DNA of 52,377 bases, from positions 1 to 52,377 of the forward strand of contig JANXAJ010000013.1 of NCBI GenBank assembly GCA_025062295.1, read 5' to 3'. Shown here piece after piece: positions 1-7,491 of the stretch. How positions within the stretch are numbered: the first letter of the stretch is position 1; each line of letters opens with the position of its first letter. Below the pieces are notes generated by a model that was not told the origin of the DNA, did no database searches, and was given only the letters and a program-made list of their open reading frames with translations. The position numbers and the translations under genes were made by a program. This DNA comes from Bacteroidia bacterium. GTDB lineage: Bacteria > Bacteroidota > Bacteroidia > SpSt-205.

Positions 1-67
1 AGCCACCGCAGGTGGCTGCCGCCGCCACACCCACATACCAGCTATACAGCGCCAGCGTCCTACACAT
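1..67 (-). CDS. possible 5' end of a secreted protein (cut by window edge)
   Basis: An ATG at 67 on the minus strand opens a frame that runs off the window edge. The 22 residues visible (MCRTLALYSW, then YVGVAAAATCGG) have a short positive start and a hydrophobic Ala-rich stretch, like an export signal. The first 17 bases also form a perfect 7-bp inverted repeat (AGCCACC/GGTGGCT), which could simply be Gly/Ala-rich coding sequence. No TAnnTTTG box lies just upstream, and the gene would follow the histidine kinase in the same direction. Too little is visible to name a family. Confidence 0.25.
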   Translation of the reverse strand, partial: MCRTLALYSWYVGVAAAATCGG

Positions 68-175
68 AGAAATAAACAGACGCACTCACGCTCAATCAAT
101 TCTAACTCTCCTCCCTCCAGTATAAGACAATCTCACTTATCAGCTTTAGATTTTTCCTGATTTTGCCCAGCTCTT

Positions 176-2986
176 CTACTCCCCTTTTTCTGCGGAAGAA
201 GCCGCGGAAAGGGGCTTCCAGAGAGGAAGCTTCACGCCAAAAAGCGTATATCCAGGTTCACTGTGCAAAAGATGCAAACTTCCTCCATATCCTTCTATGA
301 TTTGCTTACAGAGAGGAAGTCCTAAACCAGTCCCTTCTCCCGGAGCCTTCGTGGTATAAAGCGGCTCAAAAATGAGAGAGCGACTTTCAGGAGGGATACC
401 CTTGCCACTATCTTGGACATAGACCCATACATTTTCTCCTTGAGGTTCAATTCGAATGATTAGCTTGCCTCCCTCTGGCATAGCCTGAATAGCGTTCTGA
501 ATAAGGTTTGCCCACACCTGTTCCAACCGAGCGAGATGAGCATAGACAAAGAGAGGATAATTGGGGGCTAAAAGCTCTACTTGTATTTGCTGCATAAGTG
601 GGCGATAAAACTCAATAGTAGAGGCTATAGACTCAATAATCCTAACAGGCTCAGCGGTAGCTTCACCAATGCCGCGAACGTAGGTCCGAATCGCCTGAAC
701 CCGCGCATACAGCTTGCCTGCTGCTTCCTCAGCTCGCTCAAGCGCATACCAGAGAGAAAGCCAGCGGCTCACCTGACTCCACTGAGTGGAGTCCCTAAGG
801 TAAGGCTCTAATGCAGGCTTCTGCTCAGGAGTATAGCCAAGCATCGCCAGCTCCTGAATCTGGGTCGGTGAAAGCCCCTCAGAAATAGATTGCCACTGAG
901 AACGCAGTTCCCGAAGACGAGCAGCAGACGGACGAGGTTCCAAGGGGAAAGGCAAGGTTGGAAATAGGAAGCGGAGAGCCTCCTTCCCTTCTGCCAAAGC
1001 GCTCTGAATAATCCCTAAAGGGGTATTAATCTCATGGGCGATATGAGCCGCCATAACGCCCAAGTTTGCCATCCGCTCCTGTTGAAGCAGTTGAACCTGC
1101 TGAAGTTGAGTCTGAGCTATTAGCCTTTCCTTCTCAGCTTGCAGAGCGCTTTGATAGCGCCGATGGGAGGCCTCTCGCAAGTAGATAAAGCCTCCTATCA
1201 TAACAAGAATAAAAACCATGCCTCCCCCTATAGCCCACCATGTCTGATACCAGGGGGGTATGACCTCTATACCCCATTTTTGAGTAGGAGATGCTTCATA
1301 CCAGGGATGTTCTATCCATAAGCGGAGAGTAGTAGAACCTGGGCGACTCAGAGCCAAAAGAAGCGTAGCTTCTACTAGACGAAGAGGGGGCTCCTCCCCT
1401 ATCTGGTAATACGCTCGTAGAGCAGTGGGCAGGAAGGGGGCTCCTACGCTCCAGCGCAGTTTTACATACGGACGCTCAGCAGGAAGGTGAAACTTCCCCC
1501 CTGAGGAAGAAAGAGCAGGTCCCTCAAGGCTGGCTTCCAAAGCTAAGGGAGGGAGTCCATTCTTTTCAGGAAGAAGCACAAGAAGTCCTACAGAAGTCAA
1601 AATGAAACTCGTATCATTATTCTTAAAGCTCCATAGAGGCTGTCCCCAACTGTAAGCTAAAGGCAAGGCAGGGAGCCAGGGGGGTCGTCCTAAGGTGTCC
1701 CAGTCCCCAGCTGATCGCCGAAAAAACCATGAAAGACCCACTTTGAAATACCACTGGTCTCCCCAGTAAACAGCCTCTGTAGGCTCGAAGGGAAGCCTCT
1801 CTTGGCTCCATTTGCCCTCCTTCCAAGCATACAAAACGCGCGCGCCCCAAGCCCATAGAGTATCGCCCTGCCATCTGAGCCGACGAATGGGATGAGTAAA
1901 GCGATAGATTTTCTCCTCTTTTGGGGTTCGGATATAGACCTCTGTTCCAGACCCCCAAGCAAGCCGAGCGCCATAAGCAGACACAGTACTTACATATCGC
2001 CCTGCCGCCGCAAGCACCCGCCCATCTTGTTCAAGAAGACCCTTCGGGGTAGCCCAAATCCAACGACCCTCATACCAAGTGGGCTCTATAAGGGTAGCAG
2101 AAAAACGACGAACCCCTTCCTTCATAAGAGCTACTTCTCCTTGCCAGACGACCCACTCCTTCTCTCTCACGTAAGCCTGACTCATTGGTCGCCCCCATAA
2201 AAGCTTCCACTTCAGGCGAAGCTCAGGGTAAAGAAAAACGCATTCCGTCGCAGTGACCAAAACTACCAGAGAAGAGATAGAAGCAGCACTATATATAGGG
2301 CTACGGCTTTCCCAGAGGGGTTCAAGACGAGGAGGGGAAAAAAGTTTTCTTTCACTCAGAAGATAGGGTCCTACCCACGTGCGTCCGCTAAAAGGGAAAG
2401 AGGTTCTTTGCGTAAGAGAAGTCGCCTCCCCCTTTGTTGTGATCCCCCAGATTTGTCCTACGGTCTGAGCAATTTCAACCCAACGCATAGCCCCTCTCTC
2501 TTGAAGGACTTGCCCCTCTGCTCCTACCTTCAAGGTATCTCCCTGACGTAAGACCAATCCTTTATCAATCACCCCCAGCCATTCACCTTCTATACGGCTA
2601 AGGACAAGATTATCTCCTTGGACTCTAAGAAGAAAAGCCGAGCGAACACCCTGAATAGCAATATTGCTCTGAAAACGCCACATCTTGTAGATCCAACCCG
2701 TTCCTTCTAAGGAAAAACTACGGACCTGATTTGTCGTCACCAGATACACTACTCCAAGCCCTCCTATCAAGAGGGTATCCCCACCTAAACTAATCCCTGT
2801 GCGAACTTCCTCAGGCAGGCGTTGATACTCCTCCCATCGTCCCCCCTGAAATTGCCATATTCTCCGCCCATCTATTACGTACACTTTTCCATTCTCCTGC
2901 ACTATCGGAAAGGCATAGGGTCCCCATCGCCCTAAAGGCGCTACCCAACTCTCCCATACAGGTAGAAGTGCAAGGAAGCCTTTCAC
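176..2986 (-). CDS. propeller-type membrane sensor histidine kinase
   Basis: A 936-residue two-component sensor kinase. The N-terminal ~500 residues are Trp/Gly-rich repeated strands of the two-component-regulator propeller type, presumably periplasmic. A Y_Y_Y-like beta domain follows (about 490-580), ending in PPWYQTWW directly before one membrane helix (~585-604). A coiled coil leads to the H box (HIAHEINTPLG, phospho-accepting His about 651). About 100 residues, longer than a minimal HisKA, separate the H box from the second dimerisation helix. The ATPase domain shows an N box (NLIQNAIQAM, ~825), a G1 box (DSGKGIPP) and a G2 box (GTGLGLPL). No response regulator is adjacent. The start is GTG at 2986; the only nearby ATG (2991) runs straight into a stop. 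The gene is divergent from the small gene at 3025, leaving under 40 bp for both promoters. It shares its sensor architecture with the phosphatase at 41735-45322. Confidence 0.88.
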   Translation of the reverse strand: MKGFLALLPVWESWVAPLGRWGPYAFPIVQENGKVYVIDGRRIWQFQGGRWEEYQRLPEEVRTGISLGGDTLLIGGLGVVYLVTTNQVRSFSLEGTGWIYKMWRFQSNIAIQGVRSAFLLRVQGDNLVLSRIEGEWLGVIDKGLVLRQGDTLKVGAEGQVLQERGAMRWVEIAQTVGQIWGITTKGEATSLTQRTSFPFSGRTWVGPYLLSERKLFSPPRLEPLWESRSPIYSAASISSLVVLVTATECVFLYPELRLKWKLLWGRPMSQAYVREKEWVVWQGEVALMKEGVRRFSATLIEPTWYEGRWIWATPKGLLEQDGRVLAAAGRYVSTVSAYGARLAWGSGTEVYIRTPKEEKIYRFTHPIRRLRWQGDTLWAWGARVLYAWKEGKWSQERLPFEPTEAVYWGDQWYFKVGLSWFFRRSAGDWDTLGRPPWLPALPLAYSWGQPLWSFKNNDTSFILTSVGLLVLLPEKNGLPPLALEASLEGPALSSSGGKFHLPAERPYVKLRWSVGAPFLPTALRAYYQIGEEPPLRLVEATLLLALSRPGSTTLRLWIEHPWYEASPTQKWGIEVIPPWYQTWWAIGGGMVFILVMIGGFIYLREASHRRYQSALQAEKERLIAQTQLQQVQLLQQERMANLGVMAAHIAHEINTPLGIIQSALAEGKEALRFLFPTLPFPLEPRPSAARLRELRSQWQSISEGLSPTQIQELAMLGYTPEQKPALEPYLRDSTQWSQVSRWLSLWYALERAEEAAGKLYARVQAIRTYVRGIGEATAEPVRIIESIASTIEFYRPLMQQIQVELLAPNYPLFVYAHLARLEQVWANLIQNAIQAMPEGGKLIIRIEPQGENVWVYVQDSGKGIPPESRSLIFEPLYTTKAPGEGTGLGLPLCKQIIEGYGGSLHLLHSEPGYTLFGVKLPLWKPLSAASSAEKGE

Positions 2987-3012
2987 CCCATCAATTTTTT
3001 CTGTAAATGTCG

Positions 3013-3020
3013 TACATTCG
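3013..3020 (+). promoter_or_regulatory. -7 promoter box TACATTCG
   Basis: A near match (7 of 8) to the Bacteroidota -7 consensus TAnnTTTG, ending 4 bases before the ATG at 3025. It supports that start over the ATG at 3007 and predicts a leaderless transcript. Confidence 0.45.
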
Positions 3021-3024
3021 CACC

Positions 3025-3357
3025 ATGCAAGTACTCATTCACCTTGCAGTTGTAGCCCTGATAGGGGCAAGCATAAGCCGATTGAGCGATGAGAAAGCGT
3101 CTAAAATGGTCCTAAAAGTAGAAAAAGCTTACGTAGCCTCAGCCGAAAAGGCCCTCTCCACCCTCAAAGGCGTCAAGTCGGTTCAGTACGATGAGGCGAG
3201 CAGCGAGCTGGTTATCTTGTATGATAAGCCTACCATAGGGTGCTGCAGCCGAATCCATGCCGCTTTGAAGGAAGCAGCGGTAGAGTACAAGCTCGTCTCC
3301 AATCAAGAATATCCTGCCTGTAAGGAAAAGAAAAAGAAGATGTGCTGTGCCATGTGA
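3025..3357 (+). CDS. secreted HMA-like small protein with displaced cysteines
   Basis: A 110-residue protein with an export signal (MQVLIHLAVVALIGASIS) and then a heavy-metal-associated-like beta-alpha-beta-beta-alpha-beta pattern (KMVLKVEKAY, helix, GVKSVQYDEASSELVILYD, helix, VEYKLV). The usual HMA loop-1 CxxC is absent: that loop reads KAYVASA. Cysteines sit elsewhere, as a CC pair before helix 2 (TIGCCSR) and in a Lys-rich tail (ACKEKKKKMCCAM). A metal-binding or redox role in the envelope is inferred from fold and cysteines only. An upstream in-frame ATG at 3007 would add six residues, but the promoter box at 3013-3020 favours 3025. It is transcribed away from the histidine kinase. Confidence 0.7.
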   Translation: MQVLIHLAVVALIGASISRLSDEKASKMVLKVEKAYVASAEKALSTLKGVKSVQYDEASSELVILYDKPTIGCCSRIHAALKEAAVEYKLVSNQEYPACKEKKKKMCCAM

Positions 3358-3369
3358 AAGGAGTAAGGA

Positions 3370-3576
3370 TCATTTTTTGAGCCGCACAACGCAAGCTCCC
3401 CATAACGAAAGAAGGCAGGCAAGATTTAGCAAATAAGGCTGAGTTTCATGACTAATGGAGGGTAGGTGTTGAACAAGAAGAAGGTGTGGTATCCCCTTAG
3501 CTAATGGAGTGGAAAAGGCATAGGAAGCTTTCTTTTCCAAGTCTTCATCAGAATACCTGTTCAGCGGCAGTATCAT
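3370..3576 (-). CDS. small hypothetical protein downstream of the ATL gene
   Basis: A 68-residue frame starting ATG at 3576 (MILPLNRYSDEDLEKKAS), overlapping the 3' end of the alkyltransferase-like gene by 29 bases. The N-terminal half is polar and charged. The C-terminal half has a hydrophobic stretch (YLLNLACLLSLWGACVVRL) ending in KK, like a tail anchor. It fills the gap up to the convergent gene ending at 3357. I recognise no family. It could be non-coding; the sensible amino-acid composition and translational overlap are the only support. Confidence 0.35.
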   Translation of the reverse strand: MILPLNRYSDEDLEKKASYAFSTPLAKGIPHLLLVQHLPSISHETQPYLLNLACLLSLWGACVVRLKK

Positions 3577-3940
3577 CGTCCTCATTTTCGAAAAACAGTA
3601 AATGAGGGGGTGGCAGATGGGTGAGAGGGTTCCAAAAGACACTTTCAAAGTCTTGGACTTGATCATTCACCACTTGAATACCCTCCTTTTCTAAGCGTTC
3701 TTTCATCGCAGTGGGGGAAGGAAAGTGAAATTTCCCCGTGAGATATCCCAGCCGATTGACTACTCGGTGAGCAGGCACAGGTGGAAACGCAGTATGGCTT
3801 GCGTTCATTGCATACCCTACTAATCGGGCTGCCTTCGGACTGCCGAGATAGCGGGCTATTGCTCCATAGGTAGTTACCCTTCCCGCAGGTACTTGACGCA
3901 CAACATACCACACCCGCTCGTAGAAGTCTTTATACCCCAT
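3548..3940 (-). CDS. alkyltransferase-like protein (ATL), MGMT family without active-site Cys
   Basis: A 130-residue DNA-binding domain of the O6-alkylguanine-DNA alkyltransferase family. It has the recognition region (QVPAGRVTTYGAIARYLG, MNASHTAF) and the PxHRVVN core, but the acceptor Cys of PCHRV is Ala (VPAHRVV, Ala57). It therefore cannot accept an alkyl group. Proteins of this kind bind O6-alkylguanine, flip it out and hand it to nucleotide excision repair; the Cys-to-Ala form is known in Thermus. The acidic tail (ENEDDDTAAEQ) is extra. The start is ATG at 3940. It lies in the same direction as, and downstream of, the peroxiredoxin gene ending at 4018, so both may be stress or repair functions on one transcript. 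Confidence 0.85.
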   Translation of the reverse strand: MGYKDFYERVWYVVRQVPAGRVTTYGAIARYLGSPKAARLVGYAMNASHTAFPPVPAHRVVNRLGYLTGKFHFPSPTAMKERLEKEGIQVVNDQVQDFESVFWNPLTHLPPPHLLFFENEDDDTAAEQVF

Positions 3941-4017
3941 TTCCTGGGGATCTCACTTTTCCATTTCCCTCCAAGAGAAAGAGAAAAGGGTTCCCTCTCC
4001 TCCTCAGATACAGCGTC

Positions 4018-4509
4018 TTAGCGCACTTGTTCCCGAAGCCAGGAGAGAATTTCTTGAGCACTCGTAGCAGGAGAAACCCCCTGTCGGAAAAGAGCTACTT
4101 TCCCTTGGGGATCAATCACTACTACGTCCCGACTACACATACCCATCAATCGCTTGACGCCGAAAAAGTCGGCTAGTTTCCCATCATTGTCTACCAGAAG
4201 GGGTATAGTAAGGTTGTGTTTCCGCTTAAAGAAGCGATGACTCTCAGCGTTTTGAGTACTCACACCAAAAACCTGAGCATTTAGCTTCTGAAATTCGGGC
4301 TGTAGTTGGGAAAATTCCTTGGCTTGACGAGTACAGCCAGGGGTATCATCATGCGGATAGAAAAAGAGGACAACCCATCTGCCCCGAAGCTGACCAAAGG
4401 TTATCTGACGGTCAGCCTCATCCTGAGCGGTCAAGGTAGGGGGAACTTCCTGCCCTATCTGAGCTTGGACTACACTCGTCCCAAGTAACGATGTGAGGAA
4501 TCGCCACAT
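4018..4509 (-). CDS. exported peroxiredoxin, BCP/PrxQ type
   Basis: A 163-residue thiol peroxidase that reduces hydrogen and organic peroxides. A short signal peptide (MWRFLTSLLGTSVVQA) suggests periplasmic placement, unusual for PrxQ. The thioredoxin-like core has the peroxidatic motif FFYPHDDTPGCT with Cys59. The resolving Cys found five residues later in typical PrxQ is Lys64 (TRQAKEF). The only other Cys is Cys125 (MGMCSRD), which may resolve instead; otherwise the enzyme acts as 1-Cys. Start ATG at 4509. tRNA-Arg lies upstream and the ATL gene downstream on the same strand. Confidence 0.9.
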   Translation of the reverse strand: MWRFLTSLLGTSVVQAQIGQEVPPTLTAQDEADRQITFGQLRGRWVVLFFYPHDDTPGCTRQAKEFSQLQPEFQKLNAQVFGVSTQNAESHRFFKRKHNLTIPLLVDNDGKLADFFGVKRLMGMCSRDVVVIDPQGKVALFRQGVSPATSAQEILSWLREQVR

Positions 4510-4598
4510 GCTGAGAAAAACGCTTTATGATGGCAAAGAAGTTTCCTTTTCTGAATATCTTTAGAGAGAAGTTTGGTATTATGGACTGAGGGCTTTTG

Positions 4599-4673
4599 CG
4601 CACCCGGGAGGATTCGAACCCCCAACCGCCAGATCCGTAGTCTGGTGCTCTATCCAGATTGAGCTACGGGTGC
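4599..4673 (-). tRNA. tRNA-Arg (anticodon ACG)
   Basis: A 75-base cloverleaf. The acceptor stem GCACCCG/CGGGTGC has discriminator G. The D arm is GCTC...GAGC. The anticodon stem CCAGA/TCTGG encloses loop CTACGGA, so the anticodon is ACG, whose A34 is expected to become inosine. The T arm is GGGGG-TTCGAAT-CCTCC. The bases after the discriminator on the minus strand are CAA, so CCA is not encoded. It sits between sucD and the peroxiredoxin gene, all on the minus strand. Confidence 0.97.
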
Positions 4674-4710
4674 AGCAGTAGTAAAAACAAAGTTATGAAA
4701 TTGGTCCAAA

Positions 4711-5598
4711 TCAAGTTGCTTTGCCGAGCAGACGAGCTACTGTCCGCCCGATCTCTCCCGGACTCTCAATCACATGAACACCGCACTGGCTAAGAAAGTT
4801 CATTTTTTCTCGGGCTCCACCCTTTCCCCCTGTAATAATTGCCCCTGCATGACCCATTCGGCGACCCGGAGGAGCTGTCTGTCCAGCGATAAATGCCGCT
4901 ACTGGCTTAGTCCCATGAGAACGAATCCATTCACCCGCTATTTCCTCATCCGTACCTCCAATTTCACCTATCATCACAATAGCTTCTGTCTGGGGATCTT
5001 CCATAAAGAGTTGGATAATATCTATATGCCTTGACCCGATGATAGGGTCTCCACCGATACCTACACAAGTGGACTGTCCTAGTCCCATTTGAGTGATTTG
5101 GTACACAGCCTCATATGTGAGTGTGCCAGAGCGACTCACCACACCGACACTCCCTGGACGATGAATGAAGCCTGGCATGATACCCATTTTCGCTTGCCCG
5201 GGCGTAATCACTCCTGGACAGTTAGGTCCAATGAGCCGAACATGGGGAAAATCGCTTTGTAGTACGTACTTCACCCGTAGCATATCACGTACAGGGACAC
5301 CGTCCGTAATCGCTACTATGAGTCGAATGCCAGCCGAAGCTGCTTCTAAGATAGCATCCGCTGCTGCTGTTGCAGGCACGAAGAGAACAGAAGCCTCAAC
5401 CCCCCCTACAGCCTCCACCGCTTCATACACCGTATCAAAGACAGGCAAGCCAAGGTGGGTTTGACCCCCTTTACCAGGAGTCACTACTGCGACGACCTTT
5501 GTACCATATTCCAACATTTGCTGAGTGTGGAATGAGCCCTCACGTCCAGTTCCGCCCTGGACGATGACCCTTGTATGAGCATCTAATAAAATCGCCAT
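4711..5598 (-). CDS. sucD: succinyl-CoA synthetase (ADP-forming), alpha subunit
   Basis: A 295-residue TCA-cycle subunit that binds CoA and carries the phosphohistidine. The N-terminal CoA-binding Rossmann domain has [18 protein letters not shown] and [19 protein letters not shown]. The C-terminal domain has [27 protein letters not shown] and the active-site segment [18 protein letters not shown] with the phosphorylated His. Length is normal. sucC is not adjacent. The start ATG at 5598 lies just past the terminator of the upstream gene. A weak box, TTACTTTA, ends 4 bases before the ATG, so the gene probably has its own promoter. Confidence 0.96.
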   Translation of the reverse strand: MAILLDAHTRVIVQGGTGREGSFHTQQMLEYGTKVVAVVTPGKGGQTHLGLPVFDTVYEAVEAVGGVEASVLFVPATAAADAILEAASAGIRLIVAITDGVPVRDMLRVKYVLQSDFPHVRLIGPNCPGVITPGQAKMGIMPGFIHRPGSVGVVSRSGTLTYEAVYQITQMGLGQSTCVGIGGDPIIGSRHIDIIQLFMEDPQTEAIVMIGEIGGTDEEIAGEWIRSHGTKPVAAFIAGQTAPPGRRMGHAGAIITGGKGGAREKMNFLSQCGVHVIESPGEIGRTVARLLGKAT

Positions 5599-5611
5599 AT
5601 AGTAAAGTAAG

Positions 5612-5643
5612 AAAAAACCCCCGCCCTGTAGGAGGCGGGGGTT
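5612..5643 (-). terminator. rho-independent terminator of the 5653-7413 gene
   Basis: A perfect 10-bp stem (AACCCCCGCC/GGCGGGGGTT) with an 8-base loop, followed on the minus strand by TTTTTT. It begins 9 bases after the stop codon of the OmpA/TPR lipoprotein gene and separates it from sucD. Confidence 0.9.
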
Positions 5644-5652
5644 AGGAAGCTT

Positions 5653-7413
5653 TCAGGGATTGAGAGCAGCCTTAAACTCCGAAGAGTCGCGCTGCTTGCG
5701 GAATTCTAAGTCACTCTGAGCTTTTGAAGCAAGCTCTCGTCGCAGTTGGACAGCCCGACGCAGATTAGTCAGAAGAAGGTTATTGTCTGCTGAACGAGCC
5801 CCAACAACTGCAAGTACGTAGTAAGCGAGCGCGTCATTCGGATTTTCTTGAATAGCCCGCTCTAAGGAGACCTTAGCCCCTGCAAGGTCATTCATAAGGA
5901 GGCGAGAGAGCCCTGCATTGTATTTGGCGGCGGGAAGGTCCCCTGCATTCGCAAAAGCCTCAGCCGCTGCCGCATATTGAGCGGTTTTCTCATAAATAAC
6001 CCCTAAGTTGAAAGCGGCTTCAGGCGTAGGACGAGCAGCATAAGAAGCTTGGAAATTCTGCGCTGCTTGAGCATACTCTTTCCGAGCAGCGAAAACTAAG
6101 CCTAAATTATTGAGAACAGCATAGTTATTGGGGGTAAGACGATTTGCTGAGTTGAGATAATCTACTGCCTCATCTAAGCGCCCTGCCTGGACAGCTAATG
6201 CCCCTAAATCATTGAGGGCACGATGATCCTGCCCGTACTTGGAGACGTATGCCTTGAGCAATCGCTCACGCTTAGCGTTATCTTTTTGACGAGTCGTGGC
6301 AAAGTATAACTCTTCCTGAAGGAGAGATTCCAGTAAAGCTGACTGAGACAGGCTGCCCGCTAAGAAGGCATTTGCGATACTATCTATCTGCCCGTCCGTA
6401 AGGCGTCCAGAAAACCCTTCCAACTTTACATAGGTGCGTCTCAGGGGCGCTAAAATAAATTCCACTTCCCGCGGTCCCCCCACCAGCTGCATGACTTTCT
6501 GCTCCTTCGCATCAGGGTCCATATTAGAGGCAATCACTTGGATCACTTGCTGCCTTACATTTTCTGGAAGGGAAGTCTGAGCTAAATTTTGTTTGAAGCC
6601 CTCCCAATCCTGCGGCGTGGCTGAGACCTTAAAGAAAGTTGTGTCTAAGTACTCTTTATATCCCTCCTTTCGCATTTGTTCAATGAGCCATTTCTGGACT
6701 TCTTTGTAGCGATTGAGAGAGAGGAATTGATTGCGGCGAAAGCGCCCCTCTGGAGAAGCATACCCAGCCAGGGTTACGGAAGTAGCAGGGAACTTCTTCT
6801 GAAGGAAAGCCACAATATCCTTGACCGCCTGCCGCTCATACTCCCCTGGCTGAATGAGATGAACATTCTGGGGAAACTGAAAGAGAGCTTCTAATGTGAT
6901 ATTTCGGCGAGAGACATAGCTGTGCTGTTCAAACAATACATAGGGGCGTGCATCTACCAGCCTAGAAGTAGTAATACAACATGGAGCAAGCTCAACGTCA
7001 GGCAAGTCAAAATTTTTGCCTCTTCGTTCGTAGGAATTTTCAGCGACGAACATGCCGCCGTCCATTCCCTCTTGGAAAGCAAAGGAACCTTGCGTGGTGA
7101 TTGTTACGCCCTCTTTTTTGAGTTGCTTTTTAGGGTAATCGTTGGCTGAAATAGTCAGAGTGCGTATCTCATAGCGCTGGTCCCCCTTCTTAATGACGAG
7201 CTTACCTGTATAAGTAGATTTCGGACGAAAGCCCGACTTTGGAGGAATGGTCGCCTTACCCGTGTAACGGACGGAATCCGCATGAACCTCAAGGGGATTT
7301 GGATTGACAGATACGAGGGTTCCTTTGAACTTTGCACAGTTTGTGAGGAAACTCGTGCTCAGCAGAAGGGATATCCCCCCTGTAAGCTGCCTGTAGTACG
7401 CTTTGACTCGCAT
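5653..7413 (-). CDS. OmpA-like / TPR outer-membrane lipoprotein
   Basis: A 586-residue envelope protein. The start is ATG at 7413 (MRVKAYYRQ), because it begins a signal peptide ending in a lipobox-like LTNC at Cys26; an upstream TTG at 7440 lies inside the promoter box. The N-terminal beta-rich region (KGTLVSVNPNPLEVHADSV) is followed by an OmpA-like segment (PGEYERQAVKDIVAFLQKKF, LAGYASPEGRF) and from about residue 390 by several TPR repeats (RALNDLGALAVQAGRLDEAV, YAVLNNLGLVFAARKEYAQA). OmpA-like domains bind peptidoglycan and TPRs bind proteins, so a scaffold role in the periplasm is likely. The family is common in Bacteroidota but unnamed to my knowledge. It has a strong terminator. Confidence 0.82.
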   Translation of the reverse strand: MRVKAYYRQLTGGISLLLSTSFLTNCAKFKGTLVSVNPNPLEVHADSVRYTGKATIPPKSGFRPKSTYTGKLVIKKGDQRYEIRTLTISANDYPKKQLKKEGVTITTQGSFAFQEGMDGGMFVAENSYERRGKNFDLPDVELAPCCITTSRLVDARPYVLFEQHSYVSRRNITLEALFQFPQNVHLIQPGEYERQAVKDIVAFLQKKFPATSVTLAGYASPEGRFRRNQFLSLNRYKEVQKWLIEQMRKEGYKEYLDTTFFKVSATPQDWEGFKQNLAQTSLPENVRQQVIQVIASNMDPDAKEQKVMQLVGGPREVEFILAPLRRTYVKLEGFSGRLTDGQIDSIANAFLAGSLSQSALLESLLQEELYFATTRQKDNAKRERLLKAYVSKYGQDHRALNDLGALAVQAGRLDEAVDYLNSANRLTPNNYAVLNNLGLVFAARKEYAQAAQNFQASYAARPTPEAAFNLGVIYEKTAQYAAAAEAFANAGDLPAAKYNAGLSRLLMNDLAGAKVSLERAIQENPNDALAYYVLAVVGARSADNNLLLTNLRRAVQLRRELASKAQSDLEFRKQRDSSEFKAALNP

Positions 7414-7437
7414 AGGTTGTGGTTTTTTTCTTTTCAG

Positions 7438-7445
7438 CAAAGGTA
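7438..7445 (-). promoter_or_regulatory. -7 promoter box TACCTTTG
   Basis: A perfect TAnnTTTG match, 24 bases upstream of the ATG at 7413. It gives the OmpA/TPR gene a short leader, unlike most other genes here where the spacing is 4-7 bases. Confidence 0.6.
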
Positions 7446-7491
7446 GGGATTTTGCTCCAAACGAAGTTTGCTAAAAAGGGGTCGTCTTACC

